Part shown: positions 6,932-14,298 of the stretch, piece by piece | How positions within the stretch are numbered: position 1 is the stretch's first letter | Layout of the letters: the number at the start of each line of letters is the position of its first letter | DNA from: Coprococcus sp. | Lineage (GTDB): Bacteria; Bacillota; Clostridia; Lachnospirales; Lachnospiraceae | DNA: 25,656 bases | Direction of reading: 5' to 3' | NCBI GenBank assembly: GCA_016296785.1 | Contig: JAEDHX010000023.1 | Span: 1-25,656, forward strand | Translations under genes and position numbers: made by a program | The notes under the pieces: generated by a model | Seen by the model: only the letters and a program-made list of their open reading frames with translations | Database searches by the model: none | Told to the model about the DNA's origin: nothing

Positions 6932-9382
6932 ATGGAGAAGGTATTAAAAAGTAGGAGTGTAAAAGTAATAGTCTCGTTATTTTTAATGTTTGCGATAAGT
7001 TTAGGTAGTGTTTTCTGTTATGTGAATTTAAAAAATAACGTCATAGACGGAGAGATTGAATATGAAACTGACGGTGGAACAGAAGGGACTTATCTTTCTA
7101 AGATATTTTATAAGGGAGAAGCAGGGGGAACTCTTACTCTTCCAGAGGAAGTAAAACATGGTACTTCTATAAAGGTTCCAAAGGGAATTTTATACTGTGG
7201 ATTATATAATGACCCAGATATAAAGAAGATTGTCTTTACCCCTTCTTATAAAACCCTCTTTGCTAGGTCTATTTATAATCTTCAAAACCTTGAGGAGGTC
7301 GAATTTAATGAGGGACTGGAAGTGATAGGGGAAGATTGTTTTTGGGATTGTCCTTCGTTAAAGAGTGTAACAATTCCAAAGTCTGTAAAAAATATAAAAA
7401 AAGGAGCGTTTGCAGATTGTACTTCATTGTCTAAGGTTATTTTTTTATCCAATACAAAGCTTGAAGATGATGTTTTTATGTTTTGCTCTCCCGACATAAC
7501 CTTTGTAGCTCCTGCTAATAGCCCTGCTATTGATTATGCGATTAAGTATGGTTTTAACTACGAGATTTCAGACTCTAGTAGTGATATATTCTATGACGTA
7601 AAGCAGGATAAGGTAGTAAATACTCCTTCGTCTTTTAAAGCTTGTAATAAAAGTGATTTAGCTATTGCAAGTGGAAGTTGTACTGGAGATTTGACTGTAT
7701 TTGAAAAGAATATTTCGGTAAAGTGGAAGTCTAATAGTAATGCTATATATTATAAGGTAGAAGCTAGAATAGATAACGACTGGCTTTATCCTTTCTATGT
7801 TCCTGCTAAGTCTTCTTCGATAGAGTCTTTTACTATAACTACTAGAAGAGATTGTAATGCCTCTAATCTTGTAGCGAAGATTACAGCATACGGAATTGGT
7901 CCTTACGGGATTATAAACGGAGAAACAAAGGAGATAAAGTATAGTAAGACATCTAATAATAGTGGAGATAATAGCAATAGTGGAAACAATGATAGTGGAA
8001 ATAATAGCTCAACTGAGAATAAAACTAATACCGCTAATAAAATAACAGTACCTAATGAGTATTCTGAAAACATGAAATTCTCATGGAATAAAATCTCGGG
8101 AGCTGTAAAATATACAATAAAGGTTAAAAATGGGAATACAGAAGTTGCTTCTATTAAAAACGTAACATCTACAAGTATTAAAGTGTCTAACTTAAGTAAG
8201 TATAAGAAATATACCATTGTAATTACTGGATATAATAAAAGTGGAACTAAAAAGGGTAGCTATAGAAGGAGTGTGTCATACGATACAACTATGGTTATTA
8301 AAAAGACTTTTGATAAAAAGCCTTCCGTAAGCAATATTGAATTTTCAGAGCCAAAAGGTAAAAATAAATGCGTAAAAGTAACATGGAAAACAGACGATAT
8401 TCCAGAAGGATATTCAGTAAAAAATGTAAAATATAAAGTGTCTGTTAAATTAAATGGTAGTAGCAAGACTTTTAGAACTATTTACACTAAAAAACAGAAG
8501 GCTAATATTTATGGAACAAGTAAAAAGGCTTTAGAAAATGGAGATGGAATAAAGGTAACAATTACTCCATATCTTGTATCTAAAAAGGGAGAGAAACTTT
8601 CATATAACGATAGTACAACTATAAAAACATCTAAGACTCATACTATCAAAAATGAAGATAGAAAGCAGTTAGCAAAAAAAACAACTGAAAAAAACATTAA
8701 TAAAACAATTACCGCATCTATTAAAGACGGAATTATGGATATTAAGTGGAAGAAACCAGATGAGATAAAAAAACAAGGGGAAGTTTTATATAAGGTTGTG
8801 TTAACAAATACTGAAGAAAATAGGACGACGAAATTTTGGACTTCTACCCCTTCTTTTGTAAGGAAGGTAAAGGGAAGTAAATATAATGTTTCCGTAACTG
8901 CTTATAAGTTTGCATTAAACGGTAAAACGAAAAGGTTTAAATACACCACAGCAACTGATGTTACCAACTCCTCTGTAAACCTCTCGAAACCTTCTTCGGG
9001 TTCGGAAGCTGAAGAACATAAGATTGATATAAATAATAATTTTAATAAATCTTATATATATGCCAAAGGAAACTGTTATTTCTTCGAGGAACTTATGGAA
9101 GAACTTAAAACTAACAGTACAAAAAGTATTGTCGTAAAACTTCCTTATAAAAAGGAAGGAAATAAGGTGGTTTGGACGGGAGATGAAAAGGATTATGAGG
9201 TAAATCAAAAGAGTGGCGTAAGAAGTTGCCATAATTGCAGAAGTACGGATTTAACGGGAGGCAACTTAGAATGTGCTAGTTGTAGGGTTAAGTATGGATA
9301 TACAAAATACTCTGGAGATGAAACTATTGTTACATCTATTGTTTTTAAGGAAAGTTCATACCGCAATATTTTTTACAAATAA
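6932..9382 (+). CDS. Secreted LRR_5 (BspA-type)/Fn3-like surface protein with C-terminal zinc ribbon
   Basis: The 816-residue product starts with a signal peptide or membrane anchor (about residues 8-30). BspA-type leucine-rich repeats follow (about 80-200: LEEVEFNEGLEVIGEDCFWD, SLKSVTIPKSVKNIKKGAFA). A module with Fn3-like strands lies at about 225-340, then an Asn/Ser/Gly-rich linker (about 345-370). Three more Fn3-like modules run to about 680 (pattern W-x-K/W-x-x-I with Y-x-V/I-x-V). The last 110 residues hold CHNC and CASC, a probable zinc ribbon. No LPxTG or cell-wall anchor is seen, so it may stay tethered by the uncleaved N-terminus or be released. I choose ATG 6932 rather than GTG 6920 because AAAGGAAG (6913-6920) abuts the latter. 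Codon use looks richer in TCT and ACT than its neighbours. Confidence 0.85.
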   Translation: MEKVLKSRSVKVIVSLFLMFAISLGSVFCYVNLKNNVIDGEIEYETDGGTEGTYLSKIFYKGEAGGTLTLPEEVKHGTSIKVPKGILYCGLYNDPDIKKIVFTPSYKTLFARSIYNLQNLEEVEFNEGLEVIGEDCFWDCPSLKSVTIPKSVKNIKKGAFADCTSLSKVIFLSNTKLEDDVFMFCSPDITFVAPANSPAIDYAIKYGFNYEISDSSSDIFYDVKQDKVVNTPSSFKACNKSDLAIASGSCTGDLTVFEKNISVKWKSNSNAIYYKVEARIDNDWLYPFYVPAKSSSIESFTITTRRDCNASNLVAKITAYGIGPYGIINGETKEIKYSKTSNNSGDNSNSGNNDSGNNSSTENKTNTANKITVPNEYSENMKFSWNKISGAVKYTIKVKNGNTEVASIKNVTSTSIKVSNLSKYKKYTIVITGYNKSGTKKGSYRRSVSYDTTMVIKKTFDKKPSVSNIEFSEPKGKNKCVKVTWKTDDIPEGYSVKNVKYKVSVKLNGSSKTFRTIYTKKQKANIYGTSKKALENGDGIKVTITPYLVSKKGEKLSYNDSTTIKTSKTHTIKNEDRKQLAKKTTEKNINKTITASIKDGIMDIKWKKPDEIKKQGEVLYKVVLTNTEENRTTKFWTSTPSFVRKVKGSKYNVSVTAYKFALNGKTKRFKYTTATDVTNSSVNLSKPSSGSEAEEHKIDINNNFNKSYIYAKGNCYFFEELMEELKTNSTKSIVVKLPYKKEGNKVVWTGDEKDYEVNQKSGVRSCHNCRSTDLTGGNLECASCRVKYGYTKYSGDETIVTSIVFKESSYRNIFYK

Positions 9383-9399
9383 ACTTATATAATTTCAGG

Positions 9400-9432
9400 G
9401 CTATCTCTTATTTATAAGAGGTAGCTTTTTTC
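9400..9432 (+). terminator. Intrinsic terminator after the LRR protein gene
   Basis: GCTATCTCTTA (9400-9410) pairs with TAAGAGGTAGC (9415-9425, one G·T pair), followed by TTTTTTCTTT. It closes the cassette that begins at 5630. Confidence 0.88.
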
Positions 9433-9466
9433 TTTGACATTTTTTACTAATTTTCGTCTTTTCGTC

Positions 9467-9495
9467 TTGACTGATTGTATATAAAAGGATATATT
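9467..9495 (+). promoter_or_regulatory. Sigma-A promoter for the nuclease lipoprotein gene
   Basis: TTGACT (9467-9472) and TATATT (9490-9495) lie 17 bases apart in an AT-rich gap. It would give a leader of about 130 bases. Other AT-rich -10-like boxes nearer the gene make the choice uncertain. Confidence 0.55.
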
Positions 9496-9633
9496 ATAAA
9501 GTTTTTCTATGATTATAAAATTGCATTTTTTAGAATTATCTAGTATATATTTTTTCTTACTTTGCTTTATATAAATGTACAAAATGTAAAACATATAGTA
9601 CAATTTGTATATATAAAAGGTGGGTGACACAGT

Positions 9634-10821
9634 ATGAAAAATGGAATACTTCGAATCACAATTTTATTAATATTACTTCTTGCTTTATGTGGATGCGAGC
9701 TGCAGGAGGTCTCAGATAGTAATATATCTGAGACAACTGAAATTGCAGTGAATTCTGAAGATATCAATATTGTTGAAGATGACACAGAAATAGCAACAGA
9801 TAGCTCTACAGAAGCAATATCAGATACAACCATTAAGATGGATTCAGAGGAGGTCACTAGCGACAACGGATTAAATGCAGGTGAAGGTGTCTCTTCAGGA
9901 AGTATGGCTACTCTCAGCTCCGGATTATCCAAAAAGTATAGTGTAGCTGATATGCCTGCGTATTCTGATTCTCCATATTGTATAATAAATGACAATAAGC
10001 CAATGTTTTCAGAAGAGGAGCTTATAGATGAGCCGTTTGAATATTACAGTGAGCTTGATAGTCTTGGAAGATGCGGCGTAGCTTATGCTAATATTTGCAA
10101 AGATATAATGCCTACTGTTGAACGTGGAGAGATAGGTCAGATAAAACCTTCCGGCTGGCATACAGTTAAGTATAATGACAGAATTGATGGGAACTATCTA
10201 TACAACAGATGCCATCTTATTGCGTATCAGTTAGCAGGCGAGAATGCTAATGAGAAGAACCTCATAACGGGAACAAGATACCTGAATGTTAAGGGGATGC
10301 TTCCATTTGAGAATATGGTAGCTGATTATGTTGGTACAACAGATAATCATGTATTATACCGCGTTTCGCCAATATATGATGGCGATAATCTCGTTGTTTC
10401 AGGAGTAATAATGGAAGCGGAGTCTGTTGAGGATAAGGGCGCAGGCATAAGCTTTTGTGTGTATGTATATAATGTTCAGCCCGGTGTTATTATTGATTAT
10501 GCCAACGGCGAAAGTAAAGCAGATCCTGACTATTTGGTTCCATCTGATATGGTAGATAATGATGTGGAGCCTTCAGACAATAACAATACCAATAACTCAC
10601 AAGAAGACACAGATAATAATGCGGATTATAGCTCAGAGGAAAGCACCACGGAGGCTAATCCGGAGATTACATATATCGTAAATACTAATACGGGTAAATT
10701 CCATTATCCGCATTGTAGCAGCGTAAAGCAAATGGCTGATAAGAATAAATGGGAGCGTACGGATACAAGAGATGATATTATAGCAGACGGCTATGTGCCT
10801 TGTAAGAACTGCAATCCATAA
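9634..10821 (+). CDS. Secreted DNA/RNA non-specific endonuclease lipoprotein
   Basis: The 395-residue product has a lipoprotein signal with lipobox L18-C19-G20-C21. An acidic, Ser/Thr-rich linker runs to about residue 105. A DNA/RNA non-specific nuclease domain (Endonuclea_NS_2-like) follows at about 145-290, with NRCHLIA at 191-197 (His194 as general base) and EKNLITGTRYLN, where Asn209 would be the metal ligand. A second acidic linker leads to a C-terminal module of about 50 residues: KFHYPHCSSVKQM ending GYVPCKNCNP, a metal-binding Cys/His unit often found on secreted Firmicute nucleases. It is likely a membrane-tethered nuclease for nutrient or DNA scavenging, or uptake. Start follows AAAGGTGGGTGA. 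Confidence 0.88.
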   Translation: MKNGILRITILLILLLALCGCELQEVSDSNISETTEIAVNSEDINIVEDDTEIATDSSTEAISDTTIKMDSEEVTSDNGLNAGEGVSSGSMATLSSGLSKKYSVADMPAYSDSPYCIINDNKPMFSEEELIDEPFEYYSELDSLGRCGVAYANICKDIMPTVERGEIGQIKPSGWHTVKYNDRIDGNYLYNRCHLIAYQLAGENANEKNLITGTRYLNVKGMLPFENMVADYVGTTDNHVLYRVSPIYDGDNLVVSGVIMEAESVEDKGAGISFCVYVYNVQPGVIIDYANGESKADPDYLVPSDMVDNDVEPSDNNNTNNSQEDTDNNADYSSEESTTEANPEITYIVNTNTGKFHYPHCSSVKQMADKNKWERTDTRDDIIADGYVPCKNCNP

Positions 10822-10880
10822 TACTATAGATGTAGCGAGTGGCATTTTCCTATAATATAGAAAATGGTAAAAAAAGTAGG

Positions 10881-10909
10881 TTGACATTGGAATAATATAG
10901 TGCTAGTAT
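10881..10909 (+). promoter_or_regulatory. Sigma-A promoter of the metal-export operon
   Basis: TTGACA (10881-10886) and TAGTAT (10904-10909) are separated by 17 bases. The -10 box overlaps the left arm of the repressor operator. Confidence 0.85.
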
Positions 10910-10940
10910 AAACATATGAACGGATATTCATATGTTTATA
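10907..10940. promoter_or_regulatory. ArsR/SmtB-type operator
   Basis: Bases 10907-10920 and 10927-10940 are perfect 14-base inverted arms (core ACATATGAA/TTCATATGT) around a 6-base centre. The ATATGAAC-(N4)-ATTCATAT pattern is the recognised operator form for SmtB, CzrA and ZiaR metalloregulators. It covers the -10 box and transcription start, so binding of the apo-repressor would block initiation and zinc would relieve it. Confidence 0.88.
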
Positions 10941-10964
10941 TGTTTTTAAAGGAGGTTTTATATA

Positions 10965-11321
10965 ATGAGCAGTAATACTAATATGAATGAATGTGAGCAT
11001 TCGGATATGCAGTCTGAGATTTCAGATTTACCTATAGAGCTTACGGAGGAGAATTTGTATGACCTTGCAGAGCTATTTAAGGTATATGGCGATAGTACAA
11101 GAATCCAGATTATATATGTATTGTTAGATGGCGAGATGAGTGTAGGTGAGATAGCCGAAAGACTTAATATGAATGCCTCTGCAATATCTCATCAGCTAAG
11201 GGTACTTAAGCAGGCTAAGCTGGTACGAAACAGAAGGGCCGGTAAGAATATATTTTATTACTTAGAGGATGAGCATGTAATAACCATTATGAAGCAGGGT
11301 ATGGTTCATATTCTTGAATAG
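10965..11321 (+). CDS. ArsR/SmtB family zinc-responsive repressor
   Basis: The 118-residue product is a winged-helix ArsR/SmtB regulator with recognition helix SVGEIAERLNMNASAISHQLRVL (about residues 58-80, quoted here as overlapping parts SVGEIAERL and ASAISHQLRVL). The last helix carries D-x-H-x10-H-x2-E (LEDEH … VHILE), the alpha-5 zinc site of SmtB. The CadC-type Cys-x-Cys in the recognition region is absent. The N-terminus has Cys10 and His12, possibly a secondary site. I infer sensing of Zn(II), perhaps Co or Cd, and repression of its own operon through the overlapping operator. A perfect AAAGGAGG ribosome-binding site precedes it. Confidence 0.92.
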   Translation: MSSNTNMNECEHSDMQSEISDLPIELTEENLYDLAELFKVYGDSTRIQIIYVLLDGEMSVGEIAERLNMNASAISHQLRVLKQAKLVRNRRAGKNIFYYLEDEHVITIMKQGMVHILE

Positions 11322-11400
11322 CTATTTGGTTAACACTGAGGAACATGTATATAAGTACAAAAATAGTATATGAATAATAAATAGGATAAAGGTGATGATT

Positions 11401-11619
11401 ATGAAGAAAAGATTTAATTTGAATGATGTTGACTGTGCAAATTGTGCTGCTAAGATGGAGGAGAGAATAAGCAAGCTTCCGGGTGTAAATAGTGCATCGA
11501 TTAGCTTTATGGCACAGAAGCTTACTCTTGATTGCGAGGATGATAAGCTTGACGAGATACTTAAGGCAGCAGAGGCTATTATTAAGGACGTAGATAAAGA
11601 GGCATCTATTGAATATTAG
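11401..11619 (+). CDS. Stand-alone HMA heavy-metal-associated domain protein
   Basis: The 72-residue product is a single HMA ferredoxin-like domain with metal-binding D-C-A-N-C-A (Cys12/Cys15 region) and the beta-strand pattern PGVNSASISFMAQKLTL. It corresponds to the N-terminal domain usually fused to P1B ATPases; here it is a separate gene just 10 bases before one. It may deliver metal to the pump or regulate it. Start at 11401 fits AAAGGTGA and family N-termini (MKKRFNL); upstream GTG 11392 and ATG 11395 overlap the ribosome-binding site. Confidence 0.9.
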   Translation: MKKRFNLNDVDCANCAAKMEERISKLPGVNSASISFMAQKLTLDCEDDKLDEILKAAEAIIKDVDKEASIEY

Positions 11620-11629
11620 GTAGGTTTAT

Positions 11630-13498
11630 ATGAGTAAGAAATTAAAGAAACATCTTGTGCGGATAATAATTGCATTTGCCATTTTTTTAGTTTGTGAAAT
11701 AGTATCACACCTTATAATTCTTCCGGGTGTGTGGGATAGGATTTTTAAGGCTGCACTTTTTGCAGTGCCTTATCTGCTTGCAGGTTATGATGTGCTTCTT
11801 AAGGCATTAAGGAATATTATTAAGGGCCATGTTTTTGATGAGAATTTTCTTATGACAGTTGCGACTATAGGTGCATATGGCGTAGGAGATTTTGGAGAAG
11901 CGGCAGCGGTAATGCTTTTTTATCAGATTGGCGAGTGGTTCCAGAAGTATGCTGTTAACAGATCAAGAAACAGTATTACAGAGCTTATGGATATTATGCC
12001 TGAATATGCAAATATTGAAAAGGATGGACAGCTTATTCAGGTAGACCCATATGAGGTGGCTGTTGGTGATATTATTGTAGTGCAGCCGGGCGAGAAGATT
12101 CCGCTTGATGGAATTGTAACAGAAGGAGAAACTTATGTTGATACGGCAGCACTTACAGGCGAATCTGTTCCTCGTAAGCTTTCGGCAGGCGATGAAGCAC
12201 TTAGCGGATGTATTAATCAAAATGGTGTAATTAGGATTAAGGTTAGCAGCCTGTTTGATAATTCTACGGTTGCGAAGATTCTTGAGCTTGTTGAGAATGC
12301 AAGCACAAGAAAGGCTGAATATGAACAGTTCATTACAAGATTTGCGAAGTATTATACACCGATTGTCTGCTTTGCAGCTATTGCAGTAGCACTTATTCCG
12401 CCGCTATTTTTAGGTAATTTTGGAATGTGGTTTCACAGAGCATTGATATTCCTTGTGGTGTCATGCCCTTGTGCACTTGTTATCTCGATTCCGCTTAGCT
12501 TCTTTAGTGGTATCGGGGGTGCCTCTAAAGCAGGTATACTTGTAAAGGGAAGCAATTATCTTGAGTTGCTTGGCAAGGCAGATACAATAGTTTTTGATAA
12601 AACAGGAACACTTACTAAGGGTGTTTTTAAGGTGGTTGATATAGAGCCTGATGGCATCTCTAAGGATGAGCTGCTTCTTCTTGCCGCATATGGAGAATAT
12701 TATTCTAATCATCCGATTGCTGTATCAATAAAGAGGGAATATAGTGGTAGTATTGATATAAGCAGACTTTCTAATTATAAAGAAATATCGGGAATGGGCA
12801 TAAGTGTATTACTAGATGGCAAGGAAATCCTGATTGGTAATATTAAGCTGATTAATACAAATAATATTAAGGTTTCGGGAGAAGCTAGTAAGGAGGCAGG
12901 AACGGTTCTCCATATTTCTGAAGCCGGACTATATCGCGGAAGAATTACCATAGCAGATGAGATTAAGGATGGTGTGCATAATGCTATTGCAGATATTAAA
13001 GCATGTGGCATGAGTAAGCTTGTTATGCTGACAGGTGACAGGGCAGATGTTGCAAATAAGGTTGCAAATGAGCTTGGAATCACTAAGGTATATTCAGAGC
13101 TTATGCCGGGTGACAAGGTTGACCGCGTAGAAGAGCTGCTTGCAGATAAGAAGACTGATTCTTCATTAATATTTGTAGGAGATGGAATAAATGATGCTCC
13201 TGTTCTAATGAGAGCGGATGTTGGAATTGCCATGGGAGCCATGGGACAGGATGCAGCCATTGAGGCAGCAGATATAGTTTTGATTGATGACAATCCGCAA
13301 AAGATAGCAACAGCCTATAAAATAGCAAGAAAGACAGTTAGAATTGTTAAGCAGAATATAATATTTGCAATTTCTGTTAAGGTAATTGTAATGATACTTG
13401 GTGCTCTTGGCTTAGCCGGTATGTGGGCAGCTGTTTTTGCCGATGTCGGAGTAGCATTTCTTGCAATAATTAATGCTACAAGGGTGCTTAAGCAATAA
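11630..13498 (+). CDS. Heavy-metal translocating P1B-type ATPase (Zn/Cd/Pb exporter, ZntA/CadA-like)
   Basis: This 622-residue inner-membrane pump has the transmembrane metal motif S-C-P-C-A-L (Cys279, Cys281), phosphorylation motif DKTGTLT with Asp323, the P1B HP dipeptide (His361-Pro362), MLTGDR, and the hinge motif GDGINDAP (Asp518, Asp522). The CPC motif without Cu-type flanking residues (YN/MSS) points to the P1B-2 Zn/Cd/Pb group. The actuator TGES motif is present (LTGESVPRK). There is no N-terminal HMA domain; the separate HMA gene upstream supplies it. It would export metal under control of the ArsR repressor. No terminator is seen before the HAD gene 68 bases downstream. Confidence 0.95.
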   Translation: MSKKLKKHLVRIIIAFAIFLVCEIVSHLIILPGVWDRIFKAALFAVPYLLAGYDVLLKALRNIIKGHVFDENFLMTVATIGAYGVGDFGEAAAVMLFYQIGEWFQKYAVNRSRNSITELMDIMPEYANIEKDGQLIQVDPYEVAVGDIIVVQPGEKIPLDGIVTEGETYVDTAALTGESVPRKLSAGDEALSGCINQNGVIRIKVSSLFDNSTVAKILELVENASTRKAEYEQFITRFAKYYTPIVCFAAIAVALIPPLFLGNFGMWFHRALIFLVVSCPCALVISIPLSFFSGIGGASKAGILVKGSNYLELLGKADTIVFDKTGTLTKGVFKVVDIEPDGISKDELLLLAAYGEYYSNHPIAVSIKREYSGSIDISRLSNYKEISGMGISVLLDGKEILIGNIKLINTNNIKVSGEASKEAGTVLHISEAGLYRGRITIADEIKDGVHNAIADIKACGMSKLVMLTGDRADVANKVANELGITKVYSELMPGDKVDRVEELLADKKTDSSLIFVGDGINDAPVLMRADVGIAMGAMGQDAAIEAADIVLIDDNPQKIATAYKIARKTVRIVKQNIIFAISVKVIVMILGALGLAGMWAAVFADVGVAFLAIINATRVLKQ

Positions 13499-13566
13499 GA
13501 TGATTATTACATTATGTAAATATAATTATTTGTTATGTAAACTAAGATTTGGAAGGAACATTAATT

Positions 13567-14199
13567 ATGAAGACGGAATCAATTATATTTGATATGGATG
13601 GAACCTTGTGGGATAGTGCAGAAAATGTTGCCGCATCCTGGGATGAGATAATTAGTAAACAGCCTGATATTGACAGAAGGATTACTAAGGAGGATATCCA
13701 GGGTGTTATGGGACTTACAATGGATGCTATAGGTAATAAGTTGTTTGGCGAGCTTTCTAAAGAGCGTCAGATGGAGCTTGTTGATGAATGTGGCAGCTAT
13801 GAAAATGATTATCTGAGGCTGCATGGTGGTGAGCTGTATGAAGGTCTTGAGGATACTCTAAAGGAGCTTTCAAAGAAATATAGATTGTTTATTGTAAGCA
13901 ACTGCCAGTCGGGATATATTGAGGCATTTCTGTATTATTATAAATTCGACAAGTATTTTGTGGACACACTTTGCTGGGGACAGACAAGAGTGTCTAAGGG
14001 CGAATCAATAAAGCAGATTATGGAAAAGAATAATATAAAGAATGCCGTATATGTAGGGGATATCCAGGGAGATCTTGATAGTGCAAGATATGCGGGTATC
14101 GGATTTATTCATGCAGCATATGGATTTGGAGAGGTTGATAATCCTGATGCAGTAATTAATAGCATAACAGAGCTTCCTGATATTTTGGAGGAGGTATAG
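13567..14199 (+). CDS. HAD superfamily hydrolase (phosphoglycolate phosphatase-like)
   Basis: The 210-residue product has HAD motif I FDMDGTLWDS (nucleophile Asp8, acid/base Asp10), motif II VSN (RLFIVSNCQSG, about residue 115), the motif III lysine (RVSKGESI) and motif IV VGDIQGDLDSA. A helical cap lies between residues 20 and 85, as in subfamily IA. It likely dephosphorylates a small sugar or nucleotide-like phosphate; the exact substrate is unknown. Start at 13567 follows GGAAGGA (13551-13557). It may be read through from the metal pump because no terminator is visible in between. Confidence 0.9.
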   Translation: MKTESIIFDMDGTLWDSAENVAASWDEIISKQPDIDRRITKEDIQGVMGLTMDAIGNKLFGELSKERQMELVDECGSYENDYLRLHGGELYEGLEDTLKELSKKYRLFIVSNCQSGYIEAFLYYYKFDKYFVDTLCWGQTRVSKGESIKQIMEKNNIKNAVYVGDIQGDLDSARYAGIGFIHAAYGFGEVDNPDAVINSITELPDILEEV

Positions 14200-14257
14200 A
14201 ATAGCATAAATTGTGCAACATTGATACGGAAATGATACAGATATGATACATGAGGAG

Positions 14258-14298
14258 TATAGATTTATTTTATCAATTACAAAGGAGATAAATCTATA
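14258..14298 (+). promoter_or_regulatory. Inverted repeat enclosing the ribosome-binding site of the unknown lipoprotein
   Basis: TATAGATTTAT (14258-14268) is the perfect reverse complement of ATAAATCTATA (14288-14298). The loop (14269-14287) ends in AAAGGAG, and the right arm runs into the A of the start codon. In RNA this 11-bp stem could hold the start codon and restrict ribosome access. Upstream, three 11-base-spaced TGATAC repeats (14222-14249) add to the leader. Confidence 0.5.

Noticed and set aside
9412..9995. Two minus-strand open frames (9412-9630 and 9567-9995)
   Set aside because: The first is AT-rich noncoding sequence across the terminator and promoter region; the second is antisense to the nuclease lipoprotein. 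Neither has a ribosome-binding site.
10822..10870. Terminator for the nuclease gene (ATTTTC/GAAAAT pair)
   Set aside because: The stem is only 6 bp of A/T-rich sequence and an A run, not a T run, follows on the plus strand.
11392..11400. Upstream starts (GTG 11392, ATG 11395) for the HMA gene
   Set aside because: They overlap the ribosome-binding site; ATG 11401 has correct spacing and the usual family N-terminus.
12775..13293. Minus-strand open frame of 172 codons rich in Ser and Ile
   Set aside because: Antisense shadow of the P1B ATPase.
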